The translations under genes were made by a program, and so were the position numbers. Below are positions 13,560 through 22,915 of a stretch of DNA of 64,000 nucleotides, piece after piece. Within the stretch, counting starts at the first letter, position 1. Each line of letters opens with the position of its first letter. Origin of the DNA: Vreelandella arcis (lineage in GTDB: Bacteria > Pseudomonadota > Gammaproteobacteria > Pseudomonadales > Halomonadaceae); contig NZ_FNII01000005.1 in assembly GCF_900103865.1 (NCBI RefSeq), positions 1-64,000 on the forward strand, read 5' to 3'. The notes under the pieces are model-generated. The model was given only the letters and a program-made list of their open reading frames with translations, searched no databases and was not told where the DNA came from.

Positions 13560-16091
13560 ATGACGTTTCTCCGCACCCTTATTGTGTCGCTGTTAGGTAT
13601 TGTGGTTTCGCTGGTCGGTGTCGTGGCGCTGGGCGTTGTCGGTGCTGCTATCTACTTTGCCCCCGGCCTCCCCGACGTTCGCCAGCTGCAAAATTTTGAA
13701 TTGCATACCCCGCTACGTATTTATACGCGCGATGAACGATTGATCGGCGAATTTGGCGAAGAACGGCGTACCGAAATTGACTTCGACGCGATTCCCGCCG
13801 AAATGATCGACGCATTGACCGCCGCTGAAGATGCCAGATTTTTCGAACACCAGGGCGTGGCGCCGCGTGCTTTAGCTCGCGCATCGTTGGAATTAATCCG
13901 TAGCGGCGGGACGATTCAGTCCGGCGGCTCCACCATTACCATGCAGGTAGCACGTAACTATCTGCTCACGCTGGATCAAACCTTTACCCGTAAGATTCGC
14001 GAAATTCTGCTGGCCTTGCAGATGGAGCAATTGTTAAACAAAGAAGAAATTTTAGAACTCTATGTTAACAAAATCTTTTTAGGTAACCGGGCGTACGGAA
14101 TTGCGGCAGCGGCCGACACCTATTACGACAAACCCCTCGACGAACTAACGCTTGCGCAAACCGCGATGATCGCTGGCCTGCCCAAAGCGCCCTCGGCGTT
14201 TAACCCGCTGGCTAACTCTGAGCGTTCGTTGATTCGCCGCAACTGGATTCTGTTCCGTATGCGCGAGCTGGAGCTCATCGATAACGAGGCTTATCTCGAG
14301 GCGGTTCAAGAGCCGGTGACAGCACGCCGACACTTCACCCAACCCGAAGTCGATGCGTCTTACGTCGCCGAAATGGCACGCCAATACGCGATCGACCGCT
14401 TCGGGGATGACGCCTATACCGGCGGCTACCGCATTTACACCACTATCGACAGCGAGTTGCAGCCCACCGCACGCCGCGCCTTGGCCGACGGACTCATCGC
14501 CTACGACCGGCGTCATGGCTGGCGGGGTCCAGAAGAACAGGACATAGCCGCGAGCTTGGTAGAAGCCCAGGAAGAAACCGCGACCCAGGGGCTTGAGGAA
14601 GAGCTTTCCGAATCCCCGGAGATTCGCCAAACCGCTCGTCAAGCGGCCGAACGCAGCCAAACCAACGTTGAAGGGATCGAGGGGGACGTCAGTAACTGGG
14701 TTCAGGTACTCGAACGCACGCCGAGCTACGGCCTGTTGGAGCCCGCGATTGTGGTCGAAAGCAGCGGGCAGGAAATGCAGGTACTCGTCGACGGCGAACT
14801 ACGCCGCATTCCCTGGGAAGGTCTGAGCTGGGCACGCCCTTACCAATCCCCGCGCAGCCGAGGCGCCGAACCCAGTTCGGCGAGCGAGATTGCCACCCGG
14901 GGCGACTTGGTTAGGGTGGTTGAAGATGAGGAGGGCCAGTTGCGCTTGTCGCAACGGCCCGACGCAGAAGGTTCACTGGTCGCCCAGGATCCGCGCACCG
15001 GTGCCATCTTAGCGTTGCAAGGCGGCTTTGATTTCAACGCCAGCAAATTCAATCGCGCGGTTCAGGCTCAGCGCCAGGCGGGCTCTATCTTCAAGCCGTT
15101 CATTTACCTGGCCGCGCTTGAAGACGGCGAAATGAACGCCGCAAGTGTGGTCAACGACGCCCCCGTGGTCATGGATGACGGTAGCGACACCTTATGGCGC
15201 CCGGTTAATTCGAGCCTCGACTTCAATGGCCCTATGCGCTTACGTCCGGCGCTGGCCCGCTCACGCAACCTGGTCACCATCCGCGTACTGCAAAGCATGG
15301 GGCTTAATTACACCCTGGAATACCTGAAAGGATTCGGCTTTGCCGAAGGCCGTCTACCCCACGGTTTGTCGCTGGCGCTGGGCAGTGCCAGCCTCACACC
15401 GCTGGAAATGACCAATGCTTACTCAGTGCTTTCCAACGGCGGCTTCCAGGTTTCGCCGTGGTTTATCCAGCGCGTTGCCCGCGATGGCGATAGCGAAGAG
15501 AAAACACTCGACGAAGCCAGCCCTCAGGTGGCTTGCCGCGAATGCGATGACGACCAGGAGACGGTGGAGATTGATGGCCACGAGTACCCCATCGCGCCCC
15601 GAGTTGCCGACCCAGCGGCCTTATATATTCTGCGCGACATGATGCGTGACGTTATTGAGACGGGAACCGGGCGTGCGGCATTGAGCCTCGGGCGCGACGA
15701 TATCGTCGGCAAAACCGGCACCACCAATAGTCAGCGGGACGCGTGGTTTGCGGGCTTTAACGACGACCTGGTGACCACCGTCTGGGTAGGCAAAGACAGT
15801 AACGAAACCATCTCGGAATATGGTTCTCAGGCCGCGCTACCTATTTGGATCGACTTTATGGGACAGGCCCTGGAAGGAACCCCGCCGGCAATTCCCGAGC
15901 GCCCCGATACGGTGGTCACCGCGCAAATTGATCCCAACAGCGGGCGTCGCCTGCGCGACGGTCAGTCCGGCGGCATCACGGAGTTTTTCCACCAGGATCA
16001 CCTGCCCGACTATCAAGCCCAACAGATTAGCCGCGAGCTGGAAGAAGCCAGCGGCTCACAGGGCTCAGGTACCGCCGAGTCGATTTTCTAA
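13560..16091 (+). CDS. mrcA: penicillin-binding protein 1A (bifunctional class A PBP)
   Basis: An 843-residue inner-membrane enzyme that polymerises and cross-links peptidoglycan. It has one N-terminal membrane segment (about 5-30), then the GT51 glycosyltransferase domain with EDARFFEHQGV (catalytic Glu) and the GGSTITMQVARNYLL motif, an OB-like insert (about 300-460), and the transpeptidase with the serine motif SIFK, SRN and KTGTTNSQRDAWF. It is divergent from pilM as in other gammaproteobacteria. The linker between domains is unusually acidic, which fits a halophile. Confidence 0.96.
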   Translation: MTFLRTLIVSLLGIVVSLVGVVALGVVGAAIYFAPGLPDVRQLQNFELHTPLRIYTRDERLIGEFGEERRTEIDFDAIPAEMIDALTAAEDARFFEHQGVAPRALARASLELIRSGGTIQSGGSTITMQVARNYLLTLDQTFTRKIREILLALQMEQLLNKEEILELYVNKIFLGNRAYGIAAAADTYYDKPLDELTLAQTAMIAGLPKAPSAFNPLANSERSLIRRNWILFRMRELELIDNEAYLEAVQEPVTARRHFTQPEVDASYVAEMARQYAIDRFGDDAYTGGYRIYTTIDSELQPTARRALADGLIAYDRRHGWRGPEEQDIAASLVEAQEETATQGLEEELSESPEIRQTARQAAERSQTNVEGIEGDVSNWVQVLERTPSYGLLEPAIVVESSGQEMQVLVDGELRRIPWEGLSWARPYQSPRSRGAEPSSASEIATRGDLVRVVEDEEGQLRLSQRPDAEGSLVAQDPRTGAILALQGGFDFNASKFNRAVQAQRQAGSIFKPFIYLAALEDGEMNAASVVNDAPVVMDDGSDTLWRPVNSSLDFNGPMRLRPALARSRNLVTIRVLQSMGLNYTLEYLKGFGFAEGRLPHGLSLALGSASLTPLEMTNAYSVLSNGGFQVSPWFIQRVARDGDSEEKTLDEASPQVACRECDDDQETVEIDGHEYPIAPRVADPAALYILRDMMRDVIETGTGRAALSLGRDDIVGKTGTTNSQRDAWFAGFNDDLVTTVWVGKDSNETISEYGSQAALPIWIDFMGQALEGTPPAIPERPDTVVTAQIDPNSGRRLRDGQSGGITEFFHQDHLPDYQAQQISRELEEASGSQGSGTAESIF

Positions 16092-16112
16092 CGCACCAAT
16101 ACGCTGCAAGAC

Positions 16113-16143
16113 AAAAGGCCTGGCAATATGCCAGGCCTTTTTT
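16113..16143. terminator. bidirectional terminator between ponA and the TRAP operon
   Basis: A 13-bp perfect stem (16113-16125 and 16129-16141) with a 3-nt loop, T-rich on the plus side and A-rich on the other, lies between the convergent ends of ponA and the TRAP permease gene. It can serve both. Confidence 0.9.
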
Positions 16144-16177
16144 ATGCTCCACGTCGGTTCCTTAGCCAGTCGCCAGA

Positions 16178-18187
16178 CTAAACCGCGACGGCAGATTCCC
16201 GCCGGTTGGCTAGCCAGTTGGCGATAATCGCCACGCTCATGACCACTACCCCGGCGACTTCCGCCATCAGGTTCGGGTAGAACACGCCAACGATCGCGAT
16301 GCTGATGGCAATGCGCGACAGCCACCCCATGCGGGTGAACAGATAGCCTTCCAGCGCGGCAGCAAAGGCACACAGCGCCAGCAGGGCAATCACCGCGTTC
16401 CAGATCACCAACGGTACCGGTCCGCCCACGATGATCTCTGGATTGAAGACCATGAACAGCGGAATCAGGTACAAGCCCTTGGCAAACTTCCACGACTGGA
16501 AGCTGGTTTCCATGGGTTTGCTACCGGCAATGGCGGCCCCAGCGAAACCAGCAAGCGCAATAGGTGGCGTCACATTAGAGTCCTGGGAGTACCAGAACAC
16601 CACCAGATGGGCCACCAGCAGCGGAATGCCGAATTCTGTCGTCAGCGCCGGGCCGACCAGCACGATGAGCACGATATAGCTGGCGGTGACCGGCAGCCCC
16701 ATGCCCAGCACCAGGCTTGCCAACAGAACCATGATCAGCGCGAGCACGATATTACCACCGGAAAACGCCATCATCATCGACGAGAACTTAAGCCCCAGGC
16801 CGGTAAGCCCGACAATGCCCACGATGATCCCCGCAACAGCACAGGCCATGGAGACGGCGACGGCATTGCGCGCCCCCAACTCCAGCCCTTCCACCAGTTT
16901 CTTGAATCCAGCAGCGGCCAACTCCTTGATGCTATGGGCCGTCACGGTTTCACCCTGGCGAGGCGCCACAAAGAAGAACCACAGCACATAACGCAACACG
17001 GCCACAGCCACCATGGTGACGACCGCATAAAAGCCGACGCGACTGGGCGACATGCTCATCGCCAACAGCCATACCAGAACGCCCAGTGGCAACAGGAAGT
17101 GCCAACCATCCTTCATCACCTGGCGCATCTTGGGCAGCTCACTTCTGGACATGCCCTGCATGCCTTGCTTAAGCGCAATAATGTGTACAAACAGATAGAC
17201 CGTCGCAAAATACATTATCGCGGGCAAAATACTGATCTTTACAATATCCAGATACGGCGTATTGGTATATTCGGCAATCAAAAACGCGCCAGCCCCCATC
17301 AGCGGCGGCATGATCTGCCCCCCTGTGGAAGCTGCCGCTTCGATACCACCGGCCTGCTTGGGCTTATAGCCCAAGCGCTTCATGAGCGGAATGGTAAAGG
17401 CACCAGTGGTCACCACGTTGGCAATCGCACTGCCTGAAATAGAGCCCATGCCAGCAGACGCCAATACCGCTGCCTTGGCAGGCCCACCACGCTGGCGACC
17501 GGTCGCCGCGTAAGCCATGTCGATAAAGAACCGGCCGGCGCCGGTGCTTTCCAGAAAAGCGCCAAACAGCACGAAAATAAAGATATAGGTCGCAGCGACG
17601 CCCAAGGGCAGTCCGAAAATGCCCTCCTGGCCAAGATAGAGCTGACCAGCAATACGATCAAAGCTATAGCCCCGATGCCCCAAAATGCCGGGCAGCCACT
17701 CCCCCAGCCAGGCCAGATCACCGCGCGGCCCCGCCATCGCATAGAGAATAGCGATGAGACCAATCATGGTCATGCTAAGGCCGACAGCTCGGCGGCTCGC
17801 CTCCAGCACGGTCACAGTGGCGATGCAGGCTACTGTAATATCGGTCTGCGACCAGAAACCGGCGCGATTGATGATCTCGTCGAGAAACAGCACAAGATAG
17901 CCGCCGGTAATCAGCGCGCCGGTGAAAAACACCGCATCAAGCGCCCAGCCAACAATACCTCTGGGGCGCCCACCGCCAAACACCGGGAACATTAAAAATG
18001 CCAGCATCATGATCAGTGACAGGTGAATGCTGCGCTGATAGAAAAGCCCCAGCGGCTGAATACCCGCCGAGTAAAGTTGAAACAGTGAAAGCCCTACCGC
18101 CACGATGGTAATGCACCACAACACAGCGCGTGGCTGAACCACGTTGCCGCCGGGCATTACCACCGAGGGTTGATTGGATTCGCTCAT
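16178..18187 (-). CDS. TRAP transporter fused permease (DctQM, TAXI type)
   Basis: A 669-residue polytopic protein with the small (4-helix) and large (12-helix) TRAP subunits fused, as is typical of TAXI systems. The large-subunit signature includes AAVLASAGMGSISGSAIANVV-type sequence near 235 and the GGQIMPPLMGAGAFLIAE stretch near 290. It uses ion gradients to import a substrate delivered by the periplasmic TAXI receptor. The operon is TAXI receptor, DUF1850 protein, permease, all on the minus strand with gaps of 20-30 bp. The substrate cannot be read from sequence; C4-dicarboxylates or 2-oxoglutarate-like acids are known for some relatives. Confidence 0.93.
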   Translation of the reverse strand: MSESNQPSVVMPGGNVVQPRAVLWCITIVAVGLSLFQLYSAGIQPLGLFYQRSIHLSLIMMLAFLMFPVFGGGRPRGIVGWALDAVFFTGALITGGYLVLFLDEIINRAGFWSQTDITVACIATVTVLEASRRAVGLSMTMIGLIAILYAMAGPRGDLAWLGEWLPGILGHRGYSFDRIAGQLYLGQEGIFGLPLGVAATYIFIFVLFGAFLESTGAGRFFIDMAYAATGRQRGGPAKAAVLASAGMGSISGSAIANVVTTGAFTIPLMKRLGYKPKQAGGIEAAASTGGQIMPPLMGAGAFLIAEYTNTPYLDIVKISILPAIMYFATVYLFVHIIALKQGMQGMSRSELPKMRQVMKDGWHFLLPLGVLVWLLAMSMSPSRVGFYAVVTMVAVAVLRYVLWFFFVAPRQGETVTAHSIKELAAAGFKKLVEGLELGARNAVAVSMACAVAGIIVGIVGLTGLGLKFSSMMMAFSGGNIVLALIMVLLASLVLGMGLPVTASYIVLIVLVGPALTTEFGIPLLVAHLVVFWYSQDSNVTPPIALAGFAGAAIAGSKPMETSFQSWKFAKGLYLIPLFMVFNPEIIVGGPVPLVIWNAVIALLALCAFAAALEGYLFTRMGWLSRIAISIAIVGVFYPNLMAEVAGVVVMSVAIIANWLANRRESAVAV

Positions 18188-18216
18188 GAAGTCCTCGTCA
18201 GACGATATCTGGCTTA

Positions 18217-18771
18217 TTAGTTGTTAGCGCTGGAGTGCGCCGTGTTGGTCAGGTGCAGCGTTACCCGTTCACCCGCTGCTCGACGGCTTAGGCTGAAGCT
18301 TTGCGTCTCTCCATCGCGCTGCCATACCAAACGGTGGTCCACGGCGGGCGACCCGACACGCAAAACGTATTGGTTACCGGGTACCGGTTCATCGATGTGT
18401 TCGATCCAATAGCCCCCCTGACCATCGGAAACCTGTTCTCCACGGCCGTAGATATGCCCCAGGCCAGCGGCAAAATCCGGCTGATGGCTGCGCTCTAGCA
18501 GCATGTCACCCGCGTGGTTACGGTAGCAGTCCAGTACCGCAAATTTTTCCACCGAGTGGTGCCACTGCATACACCAGCGCGCGCCTTCGGGCATCGCCGT
18601 TTGGAAAAGTTGTTCACCCTGCTCGTTGGTCACCACCAGGAACTCAGACGCATTAGCCGGAGCAGAGGAAGCCTCCGCTCCGGCTAATGGTGAGGATACT
18701 AGCGCCAGCACAAACAGTGCTGGCGCTAACCACCCGGTCAATATCCAAGGCAGGCGTCGTTGCTGATACAT
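18217..18771 (-). CDS. DUF1850 protein, TRAP-TAXI accessory
   Basis: A 184-residue secreted protein with a signal peptide (hydrophobic 8-30, cleavage near AGAEA). It has the DUF1850 features: CMQWHHSVEKFAVLDCY (HSVE core) and a following GLGHIYG segment. DUF1850 genes commonly sit between the TAXI receptor and the fused permease; its biochemical role is not established. It lies 20 bp after the receptor gene and 29 bp before the permease. Confidence 0.8.
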   Translation of the reverse strand: MYQQRRLPWILTGWLAPALFVLALVSSPLAGAEASSAPANASEFLVVTNEQGEQLFQTAMPEGARWCMQWHHSVEKFAVLDCYRNHAGDMLLERSHQPDFAAGLGHIYGRGEQVSDGQGGYWIEHIDEPVPGNQYVLRVGSPAVDHRLVWQRDGETQSFSLSRRAAGERVTLHLTNTAHSSANN

Positions 18772-18791
18772 AATGAGCGCCTGCTGAAGAA

Positions 18792-19751
18792 TTAGGGACG
18801 TAAATGATCCGGAATATCGGCGTCAATTTCTTCGAAATAGCGGATCGCCCCAGGGTGCAGCGGTACTGGTGTGGACTCCATGGTGAACTCGACGGTAGTG
18901 TCGTTAGCGGCTGGGTGTACCGCAATCAGCTCATCGGTATTTTCAAACAATAGCTGAGTTAACTGATACGCCAAGTCCTCGTCCATATCAGCGTTGACCA
19001 CGAGTACGTTGGGAATGCCGATAGTTTGAACCGCTTCGTCCATGCCTTCGTAGAGACCTTCTTGAAGCTGATAGGGCGCGAATACTTCCACTTCTTCCCG
19101 CGCGTTGGCAACTTCTTCATCGGAAAGGCCGATGATGCGAATGTCACGCGTGGTCGCCAGGTTCATGATCGAGCTGGTCGGCGGCCCAACGCTCCAGAAA
19201 CCGGCATCAATATCGCCGTCACGGATGGCATCGGCGGTTTCATTGAAGTTCAACCGCTGGGGGTCGAAATCGTCGTAGCTCATGCCGTTGGCTTCAAGCA
19301 AAGCGCGCGCGTTCAGCTCGGTACCGCTGCCCGGTGCGCCCACGGAGACCCGCTTGCCTTCCAGATCCGAAAGCGACTCAACGTCGGAATCAGCCAGGGT
19401 GACCAGCTGCACGGCATTAGGGTAAACCGAGGCAAGGGCACGAGTATTTTCGATCTGGCGGCCTTCAAAGTCGCCTGAGCCGTTGTAGGCCTGATAGACC
19501 GTGTCGGCCAATGCCAGGGCCATATCGGCATCGCCGCGCATGATCAGGCCCATGTTTTCAACCGAGGCGCCGGTCACTTCGGCGGTCGCCTGAGCGCCTT
19601 CAATATGGTTGTTGATCATTTCGGCGAAACCCCCGCCGATGGGGTAATACACGCCGCCGGTGCCGCCGGTGGCAATAGACAACTGTTGGGCGCTGGCCGG
19701 CAGTGCAACGGCCAGCAGTGACGCCGCAGCGGCTTTGGTAAGAATGCGCAT
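18792..19751 (-). CDS. TAXI-family TRAP transporter solute receptor
   Basis: A periplasmic binding protein of about 319 residues. I choose the ATG at 19751 because GGAGG sits 8 nt upstream; the ATG two codons earlier (19757) is too close to that site. It has a signal peptide ending ALPASA and the family opening ATGGTGGVYYPIGGGFAEM, followed by VSVGAPGSGTELNAR. It is the first gene of the TRAP operon and should deliver the substrate to the fused permease. Confidence 0.93.
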   Translation of the reverse strand: MRILTKAAAASLLAVALPASAQQLSIATGGTGGVYYPIGGGFAEMINNHIEGAQATAEVTGASVENMGLIMRGDADMALALADTVYQAYNGSGDFEGRQIENTRALASVYPNAVQLVTLADSDVESLSDLEGKRVSVGAPGSGTELNARALLEANGMSYDDFDPQRLNFNETADAIRDGDIDAGFWSVGPPTSSIMNLATTRDIRIIGLSDEEVANAREEVEVFAPYQLQEGLYEGMDEAVQTIGIPNVLVVNADMDEDLAYQLTQLLFENTDELIAVHPAANDTTVEFTMESTPVPLHPGAIRYFEEIDADIPDHLRP

Positions 19752-19996
19752 AAGCATTTCCTCCGTCCTGTTTGGACTTATAGGTATGGTTGGCGATAAG
19801 GAGGTCGTACATTCAGCTTCCGTTTATGGGGAAGCAGTATCAATGAAATTAGCATGCCTTAGCCTTGAGATGCCAATAACTTGATGTTACCGCTCAAACT
19901 CTACCTAGCTTCCTCAGCATCGTTAACAATACGCTAAGGTGCGCTTACCTTACGATGCTAATATGCTCTTGGGCTACGTTTCTGGAGGAGGTCACT

Positions 19997-20038
19997 ATGC
20001 AGTCCGTTCTACACCCGACTACCGGGGGCTACGTATGA
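19997..20038 (+). CDS. possible 13-codon leader peptide upstream of the TSUP gene
   Basis: An ATG at 19997 is preceded by a strong ribosome site (GGAGGAGG, 5 nt spacer). The frame runs 13 codons (MQSVLHPTTGGYV) and stops with TGA at 20036-20038, overlapping the TSUP start ATG at 20035 as ATGA. The TSUP start itself has a weaker ribosome site. This arrangement suggests translational coupling. A frameshift in an originally longer N-terminus is an alternative. Confidence 0.4.
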   Translation: MQSVLHPTTGGYV

Positions 20039-20781
20039 TGCTTTGGGAGGCCGCTGCGCTGGTGGCGATCGGCATTTTGGCCGGGTTTATTAATGTGCTA
20101 TCCGCAGGCGGCTCTATGCTGGCCCTGCCGCTTTTAATGTTTCTTGGGTTACCTACCCAGGTGGCCAACGGCACCAACCGCGTGGCGATTGTACTGCAGA
20201 GCGTCTCGGCGATTGGCAATTTTATGCGCGCGGGGGCATCGCATATTGGCCTGAGCCTGCGCCTGTCGGTACCGGCCGTCATCGGCTCGCTGGTGGGTGC
20301 TTGGCTGGCTTTGCAGGTGAGCGATGCCCTGTTCGAAGCCATTCTGATTGCCGTCATGGCCGGTTCAGCATTGTTAATGCTGCTTCCCCAACCCAAGCTG
20401 GATACCCGCCCGCTCACCACTGAGCGACTGACGCCGGTCATTTACCTCGCCATGTTCGCGATTGGCGTTTACGGCGGGTTTATTCAAGTGGGCGTTGGGG
20501 TGCTGTTTATCATCGTGCTGTACCGCATGCTGAAAATCGACCTGGCCCAGGTCAACGTCTTCAAGGTGCTGATTATTCTGGTTTATAGCATCCCCGCCCT
20601 GGCGATGTTTATGTGGTTTGACCAGGTGCGCTGGAGCTATGGGTTGCTACTGGCACTGGGCAGCATGACCGGCGCCTGGCTGGCGGTAAAGGTCAACATG
20701 AGCCCACGGGGTGCCATGTGGATCAAATACCTGACGCTTGTCATGATCGCCGCGATCTTGCTGCGGCTACTGCTCGGTTAA
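20035..20781 (+). CDS. TSUP/TauE-SafE family membrane permease
   Basis: A 248-residue inner-membrane protein with about eight hydrophobic segments. It starts MMLWEAAALVAIGILAGFIN and carries the family's GGSMLALPLLMFLGLP and NGTNRVAIVLQ motifs, repeated in degenerate form in the second half (GGFIQVGVGVLFIIVLY). TSUP proteins export or import sulfonates, sulfite and other small organic anions; the substrate here is unknown. An in-frame upstream start at 19939 would add 32 residues without hydrophobic or conserved content. It converges on lhgO with only 15 bp between the stops. Confidence 0.88.
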   Translation: MMLWEAAALVAIGILAGFINVLSAGGSMLALPLLMFLGLPTQVANGTNRVAIVLQSVSAIGNFMRAGASHIGLSLRLSVPAVIGSLVGAWLALQVSDALFEAILIAVMAGSALLMLLPQPKLDTRPLTTERLTPVIYLAMFAIGVYGGFIQVGVGVLFIIVLYRMLKIDLAQVNVFKVLIILVYSIPALAMFMWFDQVRWSYGLLLALGSMTGAWLAVKVNMSPRGAMWIKYLTLVMIAAILLRLLLG

Positions 20782-20796
20782 TCGGCCTGCGTCGGG

Positions 20797-21993
20797 TTAT
20801 TCGAGCAACAGCGCCTGAACCTGCTTCACGATATGCGCGCCGATCGGTAACGCGGAGGTGGCCGCCGGTGACGGTGCGTTGCCCACATTCAACGTGCGGC
20901 GGGTATTAACGAACAGGAAGTCATCCACCAGCTTGCCGTCGTTAGATACCGCCTGGGCTCGCACGCCTGCCGGATGCGGCAGCAAGTCCTCGTCGGTGAG
21001 GCTGGGGCAGTACTTGCGCACCAGCTCAAGATAGCCGCGTTTATAAAGCGAGTTTTTCATCTCAATAATCCCCGGGCGCAGGTGTTTACCCAAGACTTTT
21101 AGTATTCCCGGATGGGTAAACATGTGGCCCATATCGCTAAGCGACACGTCCCGCTTACGGTAGCCTTCGCGCTTTAATGCCAGCACCGCGTTGGGCCCCA
21201 CGGTCACGCTGCCGTCGATCATGCGGGTCAAATGCACGCCGAGAAACGGCATCGCCGGGTCGGGAATGGGGTAAATCAGGTGGTTAACAATCTGGTTATG
21301 CTGCGAAGAGAGCTTGTAATACTCACCGCGGAATGGGCAAATCGTGAAGTCGGGTTTTTGCCCCAATAAGCGGATCACTTTGTCGGCCATCAGCCCCGAA
21401 CACGACACCAGATAGCGGCAGGTCAGGCGCTCAAGAGAGGTCGTCACGACGACCTCCTGGCGGCGCTCTTCCAATGCCGTCACCTCAGCACCATATCGGA
21501 TTTCACCGCCGAGGCGTTCGAACGTTGCCGCCATGGCACGGGTCACTTCGGCGTAATCGACAATACCGCTAGACGGCACGTAAATACCCGCCACCCCGGT
21601 TATGTTGGGTTCGCGCTCACGCAGCGCACCGGCATCAAGCCATTCACGTTCCAGCCCGTTGGCAGCTGTGCGCTCCCATAACGCCTCCATGCGCTGCTTT
21701 TCGACGTCGTCGGTGGCGACCAATAACTTGCCGCAGATGCGGTAGTCAATGCCGTGCTGATCGCAAAACTCGCGAGTGGCGCGGTTACCTTCAAGGCAAA
21801 ATTGGGCTTTTAAGCTGCCCGGCGTGTAATACACCCCAGCATGAATCACGCCGCTGTTGTGGCCCGTCTGGTGCTGAGCGGGGCCATCTTCTTTTTCGAC
21901 CACCAATAGGCGTTTATCAGGATAGGTCTGCTGAAGCTGCATTGCCGTGGACATACCGAGGATGCCGCCGCCGATAATGATAAAGTCCCACAT
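20797..21993 (-). CDS. lhgO: L-2-hydroxyglutarate oxidase/dehydrogenase
   Basis: A 398-residue flavoprotein that oxidises L-2-hydroxyglutarate to 2-oxoglutarate. The ATG at 21993 (GAGGA 8 nt upstream) is used; the TTG one codon earlier is less likely. FAD-binding IIIGGGILGMSTAMQL is at the N-terminus. Diagnostic LhgO segments are HNSGVIHAGVYYTPGSLKA, RGEYYKL and MIDGSVTVGPNAVLALKREG. It is divergent from a FCD-type GntR gene, as lhgO is linked to csiR in E. coli. No csiD/glaH (glutarate hydroxylase) is visible, so L-2-hydroxyglutarate must come from elsewhere. Confidence 0.93.
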   Translation of the reverse strand: MWDFIIIGGGILGMSTAMQLQQTYPDKRLLVVEKEDGPAQHQTGHNSGVIHAGVYYTPGSLKAQFCLEGNRATREFCDQHGIDYRICGKLLVATDDVEKQRMEALWERTAANGLEREWLDAGALREREPNITGVAGIYVPSSGIVDYAEVTRAMAATFERLGGEIRYGAEVTALEERRQEVVVTTSLERLTCRYLVSCSGLMADKVIRLLGQKPDFTICPFRGEYYKLSSQHNQIVNHLIYPIPDPAMPFLGVHLTRMIDGSVTVGPNAVLALKREGYRKRDVSLSDMGHMFTHPGILKVLGKHLRPGIIEMKNSLYKRGYLELVRKYCPSLTDEDLLPHPAGVRAQAVSNDGKLVDDFLFVNTRRTLNVGNAPSPAATSALPIGAHIVKQVQALLLE

Positions 21994-22007
21994 CAATTAC
22001 GTCCTCT

Positions 22008-22033
22008 ATGCCAAATTGATAACATTTTTGCAT
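22008..22033. promoter_or_regulatory. imperfect palindrome in the lhgO / gntR divergent region
   Basis: ATGCCAAA at 22008-22015 and TTTTTGCAT at 22025-22033 are imperfect inverted repeats between the divergent starts of lhgO and the GntR gene. This would be a natural operator for the adjacent regulator. Confidence 0.3.
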
Positions 22034-22094
22034 AATAGTCATTATTCTTTGGGTATCACGTTTTATCCAGCCGACACTAGGGAGCCACCCCGTC

Positions 22095-22784
22095 ATGGAG
22101 CCAGACGCGCCGCGTCAGAATTTAGCCATTCGCGCCTACCGTGAACTTAAGCACGATATTATCCGCGGCCGCTATGCACCTGAACAAAAGTTGCTGATGA
22201 GTCGCCTGAAAGAGTATTACGGCGCAAGCACCGGCCCGCTGCGCGAGGCACTTTCGCAGCTGGTCGCTGACCGTTTGGTGGTCGCCATCAGCCAACGCGG
22301 TTATCGCGTGGCTCCTATGTCGCTTGCTGAACTCAACGATATTTACGACGCCCGCGCTCAGCTTGAGGGGCTCATTCTACGACTGGCCATCGAACGCGGC
22401 GACGACGACTGGGAAGCCTCGGTCGTCGCTACGGCGCACCGCCTGGCCAAAGTCACCGACGTTAGCTCGCCGGATGACTTACTCGATGACTGGGATCTCC
22501 GCCATAAGGACTTCCACACCGCCATCGCCAGTGGCTGCAACTCGCCCCACTTACTGCAAATGCGCGACACCCTGTTCAACCAAGTCGAGCGCTACCGCCA
22601 TCTATGGCTTCAGGAAACCGTTATGTCCCCCCAGGCGTTAGCGCAAAAGCGCCAGGAACATGCAGCCTTGGTCGAGGTTATCCTCGCCCGGGACGCGGAT
22701 CGAGCGTCTGCCCTGATGCGCGACCATTTAATGACCCCGGTGCCGATCATTACCCGCGTACTGCAGGCGCGGGGCATCGATTAA
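22095..22784 (+). CDS. GntR-family regulator, FCD domain (CsiR-like)
   Basis: A 229-residue DNA-binding regulator. The winged-helix domain covers about 8-75 (AYRELKHDIIRGRYAP, then GPLREALSQLVADRLV) and the FCD ligand-binding domain about 85-220, with metal-ligand-type residues in DLRHKDFHTAI and the terminal DHL. It is divergent from lhgO and upstream of gcdH. In E. coli the homologue CsiR represses the csiD-lhgO-gab genes and responds to glutarate; the same role here is inferred from neighbours. It probably controls both lhgO and the downstream gcdH operon. Confidence 0.87.
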   Translation: MEPDAPRQNLAIRAYRELKHDIIRGRYAPEQKLLMSRLKEYYGASTGPLREALSQLVADRLVVAISQRGYRVAPMSLAELNDIYDARAQLEGLILRLAIERGDDDWEASVVATAHRLAKVTDVSSPDDLLDDWDLRHKDFHTAIASGCNSPHLLQMRDTLFNQVERYRHLWLQETVMSPQALAQKRQEHAALVEVILARDADRASALMRDHLMTPVPIITRVLQARGID

Positions 22785-22915
22785 ATTCTGCGTTTTAAAA
22801 AAATGTAGATATTTTAAAAGAACGGCGATACATTGACGGTAGCGTAAATTCGACTGCCTCGTTATTGCCGTGGTCGCTTGCGGGCGTCTACGGAACTGCA
22901 CCAAGGAGTTCTGCC

